From: Glandiceps talaboti
Taxonomy: Eukaryota > Hemichordata > Enteropneusta > Spengelidae
Assembly: GCF_964340395.1 (NCBI RefSeq)
Contig: NC_135571.1
Coordinates: 9,703,940-9,767,939 of the forward strand
Direction of reading: 5' to 3'
Length of the DNA: 64,000 nucleotides
The position numbers were made by a program, and so were the translations under genes. Positions 48,980 to 60,996 of the stretch are shown here, one piece after another. Positions within the stretch are counted from its first letter, which is position 1; each line of letters opens with the position of its first letter. The notes beneath the pieces are model-generated. The model searched no databases. It saw only the letters and a program-made list of their open reading frames with translations, and was not told where the DNA came from.

Positions 48980-51900
48980 TATTTGGCATGAAACTCTATA
49001 ATAATGTTCACTTTATTAACACACTTTAGAAAACATATTGCTTAACAGTAACACAAATTTAATAAAACAAGTGCTTCAATTTGTTCTGTTTAATAGTGAA
49101 TATGCTGTAAAGATAACTCACGTTCAGTAGTTGGACCAGCTGTGATGACTTCTGTAGTATGAACATCTGGTACAGTTCCTACTGTGATCGGAGCTAAAAC
49201 TTCAACTTCACAGAGTGTCAAAACCTTCTTCGCACCTACCACTTGTACTGTGACGTAACGTCCGGAGACAAAGTCATTGCACCCACAATGCATTGTAATA
49301 GTTTCAGCTTGAGAAAGGGTTCTTTTGATTGGTTCCCCACATAATTGATTTTCTTCAAAGTTTTCGCTGTCTCCGATTCGGATTTCAGCACCATCTAATC
49401 TGAAAGCTACACAACAGTAAAACGTGTGTTAACAGTTTCACTCGTATTAAGACTTCAATTTAGTGGAGAATAACAGATGTCTTGCAGAGCTATAAAAAAG
49501 GTTGATATTAGTTGTGCATGTGGATAAGGCCAAAAAAAATAATTATTTGGTTCGGTAACCAGTGACCCTACCTCGAGTTTTTGTTTAGTTTTTTTTATCA
49601 ATTTATTTTAAATGTATGCACACTCTCAAAAATGTAATTCACTACTCGTTAGTTGACTTCAACACTGAACTACTTCCTGCCAACTAAATACCGTCGTGTT
49701 CAGTTGACATTGTCAGGTTACCTTTACTAGTATTGGTGAACTTGACAAAAGATTTGTTTTTGGTAAAATCACAAAAAGAAAAACAATACAAAACCTGAAA
49801 TCGTAACAATGGTTTGAATACTTACGACAACAATCATGTCTGTTTGTGATCACTACAGCATAAACATCGCGAGATTCCCCGAGATCTAGTTTCCACCATG
49901 GGTTTTCTTGTCTTGCTGTCAAAGTACATGACCCTTCATATAAATCACTGTTCTTATCGCCATCAACTGCTTTGCCGGCAACTGCATCCATTTTTGTAGA
50001 ACTTTGTGATACAGGCATATTCAATGCCATATTTTGAAGATGGTCGGGAAGGACGCATGCTGAATAAAAATAGTAAAGATGATGGTGTGATTAAGGATAC
50101 AAAGTAAAATATCTTTGCTCTAAAATAAATTGGTAAGAACTGGTAAGCTGGAAACCAAAGTTGACCAATTGGTCTGCGCCTCTTTCTTTTGCTTCTTTCT
50201 TCTCTAATGCTGGCAGTGGATATTTTTTCCAGAACGTTACAAAACAAACAAACAAACAAACAAATAAATAAATAAGTAAATAAATAAATAAATAAATAAA
50301 CAAACAAACAAAACGAAACAATGTGAAACAATGCAAAGTGAAGCTAACAGATACAAAAACCAAACCGAAACGAAATGAAACAAAACGAAACAAAACGAAA
50401 TGAAACGAAACAAAATGAAACGAAATGAAATGAAACCAAGTGAAACGAAATGAAACGAAATGAAATGAAACAAAACGAAACGAGACAAAATGAAACAAAG
50501 CAAAATAAAACTCAACACACCTGGTGCCTCTGTTGGTGGCAATGTAGTAGGACCAATACGTGGTGCATACACTTGAACTTCACACAATGTAAGTCTCTGA
50601 CTAACTCCAGCAAGATGTACGCTGACATAACGCCCTACAATTGGTCTTCCGCAATCACAGATGACCTCGACTATTTCTTGGCTCAAGACATCCTCAGTGA
50701 AACGGAAACCACAAAGAGCATTTTCAAGGTGGTTTTCACTATCACCTACACGAACTTCTGCATTAAGGAGCTTGTCAGCTGTCAAAAATAAAAATCGAGA
50801 AATGTAAAGAACAAACATGACATCTGATCCTTAAAATTGCAACCTTAGTCAGAGTACGAATACAGTCACTTGCATATAATAGTCAAAGGTAATTTCCGGG
50901 TTTGAGTTCTATTCTTACACTGAAAAAGTTCAAATTGCTTTATATGTACTATATGACCTACAATACTTTGACAAGAAAATTATTTTTTTAAAAACCACAA
51001 TAAATATTTCCAATTATATGGCCTCAGAAAATAGGGTAGGTAGGTTGGGAATTTGTTTTATTTTATTTGATTTTGTTGAAATATTTTTAATTTAACCGAA
51101 AACAAAAATTTGATGAAATATGTAAAGATATCGTTTGGGAACGAAAACACACGTGCATGAAGGGCAAGAAGACAAAGCATATCTAATCTGTTTGTTTTTA
51201 ATTTAAAAAAAATCAGGGTAGGAGGTTTTAACTAGGATTGGTCGGGTTATCAGAAATACCTTTTTTTGCATAATTGTTTCAAGGTTGGAGTAACGGGTAG
51301 TTGTATGATGCACTAATTCAACGTATACATTTACTGAAGGATAATATATGCTATGTAATATGTTGAAAGATATGCATGTAAACTTTAACGGAAAAAAACA
51401 CATTCTGGGTGGGAAAATAGCAATCACTATGGGAGTTTAGTCTGACTGTCTTTATGGAAAAGGTAATATACTCACAACAGCAGTCCATACGATTCGCGAC
51501 CTTGACCATGTAGACATCGTGAGATTCTAGCAAATCGACCTTCCACCATGGTTGATAGTCCATGTTTGTCTTTGTACATGTCCTCTGTGAGAAATCACCG
51601 TTCGTATTTCCATCAACAGCTCTTTCAGCAATGGCGCTACCAGCTGTGGAACTTTGTGATGCGAATGTGGTATCTACGTTGCGAAGGTCTGATGGAACTT
51701 CACATACTACCTCTGTATATTGAAGACAAAAGAACAACCCAATGAACTGTTACTATACTCAATATTAAAAATGATGATGTGCAGTCTATCGACTTGTATT
51801 GACTAATTGGACTGGGTGGGGGAGGGGTATAAGAACATAGTGACAGTGATTACTACATCACACAGGCTATTTAAATACCAACGCTACGGTATAGACAGTT

Positions 51901-54900
51901 TCCTAACTTTATCGTTTTATCTGTAAGGAAATACGATTATAACTGCAGCAGACAAACTTATATGTAACTAATAGAAGAAAGTCTACATAGTGAATAAGAC
52001 TGCATATTACATAGAGACTGAGAAGTCAGCATTGTGATAAGCACTACTGTATACTGTCTGTATAGTGATAACAAGCTGTTTGCATAATAACAAGTCACAG
52101 ATTTGTATAAGTCTGTAAGGTGGTGCCCTCACACACCGGTCAAAGCAACCCCTCTCACAGGGGAAAGAGGAGGGCGGTGAGGGCAGCACGACACGACGTA
52201 TCTTTAAGACAATCTAGTTTTATAGTACAATGTACTTTGATTACATTTCGTACCTGCTGTTGTTGTTAATTCTGGTCCGGTTCCTGGTGTTTCGGTGACG
52301 TCAATCACACCATTTGTATCGTTGGTCCAAACTTCGACTTCACACAGTGATAGGGCAACCGTTGCACATCGTACCTGTACGCTGATAAATCGTCCTTTTA
52401 GGGGACCATTTGCACACCTCAAATGAATCTTTTTCTGTGCTAATACAGACGTTGTCACCACACCACATACAGCATTCTTAGTGAAATCATGGTGATCCCC
52501 AACACGTACTTCAGCACCCAACAGACGTTCAGCTGTCAACAGAAATTATATATAAATTAATTATAATATGTGAATAAAGATTCATATTAGGTCGGCCATA
52601 CATGTCTTCAGTCCTGTGAACTAATAAAACATGACGCCCTCTACGGTATGTTAGAAAAATACACAACGTCACTGCTCTGGTGATGGCGATCCTGTCAGCA
52701 CATATATGAGTGAATATCATCGTTTATTGCTGATATTTCAGAAGTTGAAAGCAGACAGCATAAAGTTTCAGTCATTCATATTGCTTAAATATGATTATGA
52801 AATAAAAGTATCACCAACATGTACACATGAAATTACTTTATTTAAAAAAAAATACTTAAAAAAATATTAAACCACCTATATACCAGCTACCCCATCGGTT
52901 TTAAGGTGTTACGATTAAAAACAGAATTATATAGAGGGCGCCCTTACTTAGTGACCATCCTTGTAGTCATATATGTGTAAATTCCATAATAGTATCATTT
53001 AGATGAACCATGGTGTCCAAAACCATCTTTCTATCCAACTTATTTATTACAAATCTTACCACAACAATCCTGTCTGTTCGTCAGTGAGACGAAGAAAATA
53101 TCACGTGACGTGACGAGGTCAACCTTCCACCAAGGTTCAAATTCAGATCTTGTTAGAGTACAGGAGCGATGACAGAAATTTGGATCATCATCGCCATCTA
53201 CGGCGTCTTTGGGTTTAGAATGCCAGTTAGATGAACTCATATCTGCGCATTTACCATAGGCAACGTTTGTTAGATTTCCTGGAATTTCCTCAACTGTAAT
53301 GCGAAAGAAAAGAGATTTTCGGTAATTTTTCCCAAGTTTTCGGTAGTTTTTCAAGGGAAGAGTAGTCATAGTTAGACCAACAACGACGTTGACGACGGTT
53401 AAATCACCACCACCACCGCCACCACCACCACCACCACCACTACCACCACCACCACCACCACCAATCCCCCACCCCCACCCCCACACCACCACCACCACCA
53501 CCACCATCACCACTACCACAACCGCAACATCAACAACAAAAACAACAACATGTAAACCTGCAGCGTAAGTGGAACACTTGGTTTCGACAAACTGAGAAAG
53601 ACAACTAAAATCATTATTGTAACAAGGTGACGTCAATCTCTCAGTGGAGACAAATGAGATATTATTATTAGAACTTAGAAAACACTAGTTATATCTAACC
53701 ACAGACAAGTAACAAACGTTTGATTACTTGTCTGTGATCTAACCTGTTCGACTTTCATATATTTGAGTAACATTCTTTTGGCGTTACATCGGATATGTTT
53801 CCACACACTTGGAAGTTATATAAGTGGTGTTATCCACGGATGTCACAACGTCATCATACGTAAACTCTGCCGTACATGTGCATTCATTTGAAAGTTTTGC
53901 GGACTTTTCGAGAAAACTGTATTCAGAAGTAAAATTTGTCTAAATTTCAGTACCTGTATCGACTTCCCCATCTGTATCCGGGCATGGCTTATCTGCACAA
54001 TCAGTTGGTCCTTCAGTTGGTGGTGCAGGGGTTGTTGGTGCTGGGGTTGGTGCAGGTGTTGTTGGCGCTGGAGTAGTGGGTGCAGGCGTAGTTGGTGCTG
54101 GAGTAGTTGGAGCAGGGGTTGTTGGAGCAGGCGTAGTTGGAGCTGGAGTAGTGGGTGCAGGGGTTGTCGGGGCTGGGGTTGGAGCAGGCGTAGTTGGCGC
54201 TGGAGTAGTGGGTGCAGGCGTAGTTGGTGCAGGGGTTGGCTCTGGAGGTGTTGTTGGCAACATCGTGGTTTTCTCACCTGGTGGTCTTGGTCCTGTGAGT
54301 AAAAAGGTGACAGAAAAGTTTTGTTTTCAGTTGATGATCAAGTGACTGCCATTATATTGTCACCCATTAAAAACACATCTCTCCGTAAGTCACGGTGTAA
54401 GATTTTGTCGAGAGTGGATAAGTACAGTGTAATGGACAACTAACAAGGAATGGTATTACTGGAGACAGAAAAAAATAAACGAAACACACACACACACACA
54501 CACACGCACACACACACACACACACCTACTGTTCCTACACAATGGAATATGATGGATCTATTGTTCTGGTTGAAATGCAAACGTGCAAATAATATATAAA
54601 ATAATACACACCACAAGTGAATGGTACCGCCTTAATGTTAATCAACTCTGTCCAGGTTAGTTCATGCCACGATACTACGTCACCGCATGCTGGTTTACAG
54701 GCTTTTGAAGCAAGCTGAAATGTAAAATATCTTGTATTCATACATTACAAAATCCTACAACAGTTAATTGCTTTAGACCTGATGACCACTTGCAACGACA
54801 AGTATCATATGCAAATCACGTTATTGATATGCAAAAACGACAACTGGTATGCAAATTTTTTAAGTATAAAAATTGAATTTTAGGTTGTAAAGCTAAGTTG

Positions 54901-57900
54901 GTAAAATCTATTACCTACATTAGAAACTCAGCAAGTTAATAGTGGTTTTAGAACTACGGAAGATAACTAATTAACTTATGCAAATTACGTTATTGATATG
55001 CACAGTTTACTATTTAATTAGTATGTAAATTTAAAGTATGGCAGACATTCTTAAATCTTCAGTTTTGCACCTCATTTAGTGAATAGCATTTGTGCAGCTT
55101 AGTTGATGAAAATATGTACCTTAATGCCCCTTTTATCCAGTACACTGCTCCAAAAATTGAAATATCGGAATTTTCCGTAAAATGAGTCTTCTTTGTTGAA
55201 TCCACCGGCTAAACTGCCTTGCTTCTGGCCAACGATAAGTGATCCACCGCCTGGTACAATCTCGCCTGCCGCGAGACCACTGCCACGATACAACTCCTTT
55301 GCTTTGTCAAAGATTACGAATTCACCCCCCACAGAGTTCCAGGTGAGGCAAATGAAGTGACCAGTCTGGTTGTTCAGATCGATACCAGTGAACTCACTTT
55401 TCTTGTTGTTTATGATTACTCTGCAAAATTAATATAAAACAGTGATAACTCTCTACTATTTAATATCAAAATAAATATTTGAAGTTATAATCTAACAAAA
55501 AAACACAAGCACAAATACCAACGATAACAATTCTTCAGGTTGAATAGCGTTGTCGGACCAAAACTAAAGTGTTATTTAAGAAAAGAATATAACGTACACC
55601 GGACATGATTATGTAAATGAGGCTAATGTTATGCATTTTGAATCCCTATGATAATTAATATGCGTTAAATCCTTTTCAAATATGGATGTACATGTGACAT
55701 GATTATGTAAATTAGACTAATGTATGCATTTGTTGCCCTATGCTAATTAATATGCATTAATTCCTTTTTAAATATGGATGTACATGTGACATGATTATGT
55801 AAATTAGGCTAATGTTATGCATTTTGAATCCCTATGATAATTAATATGCATTAAATCCTTTTCAAATATGGATGTACATGTGACATGATTATGTAAATTA
55901 GGCTAATGTTATGCATTTTGAATCCCTATGATAATTAATATGTATTAAATCCTTTTCAAATATGGATGTACATGTGACATGATTATGTAAATTAGGCTAA
56001 TGTTATGCATTTGTTGCCCTATGCTAATCAATATGCATTAATTCCTTTTCAAATATGGATGTACATGTGACATGATTATGTAAATTAGGCTAATGTTATG
56101 CATTTCATGCCCTATGTTAATTAGTATGTGCATTAATTCCTTTCCAAATACGGATGTACATGTGACATGATTATGTAAATTAGGCTAATGTTATGCATTT
56201 CATGCCCTATGTTAATTAGTATGCATTAATTCTTTTCCAAATACGGATGTACATGTGACATGATTATGTAAATTAGGCTAATGTTATGCATTTCATGCCC
56301 TATGCTAATTAGTATGCATTAATTCCTTTCCAAATGTGAATATATTGAATTCATTCATTGAAGAGTTTCACAGATATAGACAAGACGACAACAGAGAGAT
56401 GATTTATTAGTGACGAAAATATCATGTATACTGATAATAAAAATTACACACGCTATGCAATTCAACAACAAAATTAACGTTGGCAATTGTGCCTTGGGTG
56501 TTTTTGTTAGATTAGAAACATTACAAATATCATACAATGTGACAAGTAAAACATTTCCTAAAAAGAGGCATAAATCAATGAAGTTAAAAAGTTGAACTTC
56601 TAATCTAATGTGCAGCGCTTTTGAATATTTGTAAAAATAGAGGAGGTGCTTAAGAAATGGGAAAAAAGTTACGTGTTTATGCAAGACTTACCTCAAGTTA
56701 TTGACGTTTTCAATAACAATACTGCCCTCAGTGTCCCCTTCGGCAAAGTAACTGAAGGCAACATTACTGGAGTAACCATAATCATCGTTCAAACGCATCC
56801 AATAACAAATAGTTAACTCGGTCAAATCTGGTACATCTCTTGGTAGAGGGGCAAGGCTAAAACCTCCTGTGTTGTTAACCTTCCATAAATAATGATCAAA
56901 GACTCCAGGGCCACAACGATCAATCTCAGCTGTAAAACAATGATAATATGCCAGTTTGATGACTGAATACAAACAGAAATTACTGTAGTTATTAAATCTA
57001 TCATCATTTATAAAGATAAATATTCATTCTTTCACTTACCTCCATTCTCTAGCCCATTTCCTCTAGCACGTTTTCAATTATTAGTTCACTCAGTCAATCA
57101 GTCACTCATTCACTCACTCACTCACTCACTCACTCACTCACTCACTCACTCACTCACTCACTCATAAACTCATAAACTCATAAACTACAGCAACTGTCGT
57201 TCAAGGCAAGGTTAACAGATCAAGGTCTCAATACTTACGACAGAGTTCGCTTTGCAGCTCATAAACATCATCAAGCCTACGTATATCAATGTCATTTCTC
57301 GAAGTTATGTCTTTCATTGCCGGCCAGTACATGACATCACCACACAGTCTTACACAACCGTTATCATCAATGTGCATTGCCTAATGTTACAATAGAGAAG
57401 AAGACGATGATAGAACACGTCCCATTTACGATGACAACGAACACATGACGTATTTTGATAAGAGTACATTGTTGCAAAACCGTATTTTGTGCCATATAAT
57501 TTCTAAGATTACTAAAACTTTTGACTAGTTTATAGTAGAAATGTTTAAGTGTAAAATTGAGCACTTTCTCAACTTCCTGTGTACATACTTAGCATCGTCA
57601 AATGTTGAAGCTTAACGTCTGATACTTAAGCGAAACGTTTAAAGTGAGGTAGCACATGAAATCGAAGTGAATGTTAAATCTGGTAAATTTCAAATAAATC
57701 GTGAGTTTTCCCATATGACTTCCTTGGTTTTCTCAAAATGGGCAGGAGATCAGGTAACTTCAAACGGTCGATCAAATCTTTTCATTCTTACCTCTATCTC
57801 TGACCTCAACTTGCGTTCTTTCCACATGTTAAAGTACGCGATTTCAGCATATAGAGCAGACCCTTCAGCAAAACCACCAGTTGTTTGTGTAGCCCGCTGT

Positions 57901-59438
57901 CCCAGGAACAAACTACCGCCACCGTGTATCAGCTGTCCGTCAGATAAATCTTTGCCGTTGATTGGTTTACCGTTCTTGAAGTAGGAGTGTCCACCACCAT
58001 GTGAATCCCACGTGACACACACGTGATTCCAAGTATATCCGAGGAGGTTATGACGAGATACTTTGCCACGTTGGTCATTAACTGTCATTTTCAGACCTGA
58101 GAGACCGTCGACGACGATGCTGCCATAGGAGTCACCCTTTGCAAAGTAACTAAGGATAGTACCATCACGACGAACTGGTTCGGTGATTCTGATCCACATA
58201 CAGAAAGTGAACTCGGCCAGTTCGGGCACTGGATGCTCAAGATGAGCGTAGCCTTCATCGGTGTGGAATACCCAAACCTCATCTCTCACTTTGACATCAT
58301 GACAGTATTTTGGGTACGATGGAACTGTGGAAAATAAAACAAGTAACTATTAAAGGTTGTCTGAATGTATAATTTATTTGTTCAAAATATAAGACGGGTT
58401 AAAAGTTATACTAACGTTTATTTTTTATTTTTAATATTCATTTTTCAATTTTATCTCGGATAAGATGAATTGAAAAACTTATTATTTCTTCAACGATTTT
58501 GAAGAAAAACTGCGAAAAATGAAAGAAAAAACTTTTTTTTAATTTGTCAGCAAGAGTGTATATACTTTTCGACATTTTTTGAGAAACTAGTGTTTCATCT
58601 TGTTCCTTCTATGTGCTTGGGTTTTGTTTCTATAAAATAGTTATTTTTGTTCGCATGTTTGCACTGGTACAATATGTATCTTCCGGAATACCACCAATGT
58701 AATAACATCACCTTAACATTCCGTGTGAGGGCGTGTTTAGTGGGGGCCAGAATTTTCTACCCATAACTCTCCCACTGTCCACGAACACAAAATATTAGAT
58801 CACATAGATACGATAGTAATCAAAATGGCGGAATAGAAAGTGAATTTTCACAATGATCTTAACTATGTATTTTTGGATTGAAGTTTAACAGTCTATCTGC
58901 ATATAGCTATACTACCATGTTACTGCATTGACACGGATATGCAAATTCTGATCAGCTCCTCACAGCACAAAAGCCCCCCCTCCCCATTTATGCGCCAACA
59001 TGTACCCATTACTGATTATCGAACGGCTTGCCTCTTTGTGACAAATGTTTGAGTCAAAATATGTCCTAACTTACAAGGATATGTTGATCTATACATCAAA
59101 AGGTACCAGCATTGTTTGGAAAATGTAATATTCTCTTGTACTTTTTTTGAAATGGAACAGTAGTTTTAAGAAAAACGAAACGGTCGATTTACCTTTTGGG
59201 AGCTCGGAGGGTGAGGTTGTAACTGAGTTCAAGTCAGAGTTTTTCACCATAGACCAGTAAACTATATCACCACAACCACGGTTCATACTATCCTCAGCCA
59301 GACCCTGGAAACAACAAAGTGACGTGTATTTATTATCAATTTGAAATATCCATCAAGTAAACCTTCTAACTTTTTTATCCCTCTATGTTTGTTTCTATTG
59401 CCTTTGTGTATGAATGTCCTTGTTTGGTTCACATACAT

Positions 59439-59473
<35 letters not shown>

Positions 59474-60938
59474 TACATACATACATACATACATACATAC
59501 ATACATACATACATACATACATACATACATACATACATAGTAATTTACATAAACTCACCTCTACTTCATATTGGAAAAGACGTCTTTTCCACATATTGAA
59601 CTGTGTCAAGTCACCTCTGTATGGACTCTGAAATCCGCCATTTTTAACCGTCTGCTTGACGCCAAGGACCAACGATCCACCGCCACCAACGATTTCATTT
59701 TCAGCCAAGCCTTGAAATCCGTAGTAAGACTTCCCATCCTTATACATCTATGGAAAACGAAAGAATAAACATCGAGGGCGTTGTCATTTTCCATGCGTTT
59801 TAGTCCAAATAGTACAAAATATTGTATTTTCAACGCCATCTCTAGTTACACGCTTTAAAGTCTAAGAATAGCGTATCATTTTGCAGTAACATACATGTAA
59901 TTGCATCCACGCAGATATATATCGAAAAAAAAAGTAATTTGTAACCCAGGTATACAACAGCTGATCACTGGAAACAATACCCCTAATCAACAGAGAACGT
60001 GAGATGCAAATGTAATGGAACAATGCTAATAAAGTTTTAAAAAAACAACAGATTGTACAAAACTACTAATGAACAAGACACGTGTAAAAAAATTAGGTAA
60101 CATGGAGAACAGGTGTACAATTGTACCCGCGAATGAATTAAATCCAATATTTAATTTTCAACATGTTAATAAAAGTTTCCGTGAGATGTTCACTCCTAGT
60201 AACATTGCATCAGGATAAGGGAGTTTTCTTCGATGATCATTGCAAGTTCACTGACTGAATATAATAGAAGACTGAATTACTTTTCATGTATTATACCTTC
60301 ACGACATAATTTAAGGTTATCGCTGCATGAAACATTCTATTGAGACGTATGTACATCCAATATGTGAAACTCTTTGAATTGAATAGTGAATGTAAGGAAT
60401 ATTTTCCATACTAAATGATGATGATGATGATGATGATGATGATAGTGATGCTGCTGCTGCTGCTGCTGATGATGATGATACCTACCTCATATTCACCACC
60501 TGCAGATGTCCATGTAACGCATATGTGGTGCCAATCACCATAGTTAGCTTCAATAGTAGAATCGTTGCTAAGTTGTGTATTGACGATCATTCGGAGGTTA
60601 CCAGGATCATCTACCAATACGTTATGGGTACTAGATGAGAAGTAGCTAACCAGGGCACCGGTGTTACTTCCAAAAGTTGCTCGCATCCACCAGCACCAGG
60701 AGAGCTCTGTCAAATCCGGAACACTAGCTGGGACTTTGACATAACTAGACGTTTTGCCGCTAAAAGCCAACGATTTGTGTTCGACATCTCCTCCATAGCA
60801 ATGTTGTTCATACAGTGGAAACTTTGTATAGTGGTCTGTAATGTAAAATGTGAATTTAGAATCAGTAATGTCTACGTGAATAATAAGTGTGCGTGTATGT
60901 ATGGGGGGGGGGGGGGTAGCGAGAGGAGATACATACGT

Positions 60939-60996
<58 letters not shown>

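Larger units (their letters stand above)
44700..48980. repeat. Tandem triplication of a two-exon lectin unit (~1.4-1.5 kb each)
   Basis: Units begin near 44700, 46187 and 47595 (AAGTCATTATATCT...). Each contains a second-half exon, a ~300-bp intron, a first-half exon and a CA/CATA microsatellite. Corresponding exon ends are 1484 and 1397 bp apart; the difference is largely microsatellite length. Intron sequence is almost as conserved as the exons. Confidence 0.9.

Noticed and set aside
53040-53636. 198-codon minus frame as one exon
   Set aside because: Only the last 78 codons are the lectin exon; the upstream part translates a CCA/GGT microsatellite before the AG acceptor at 53294-53295.
54076-54345. 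Plus-strand Gly-Ala-Gly-Val-Val repeat protein
   Set aside because: Antisense shadow of the Thr/Pro/Ala linker exon, which has proper splice sites and phase on the minus strand.
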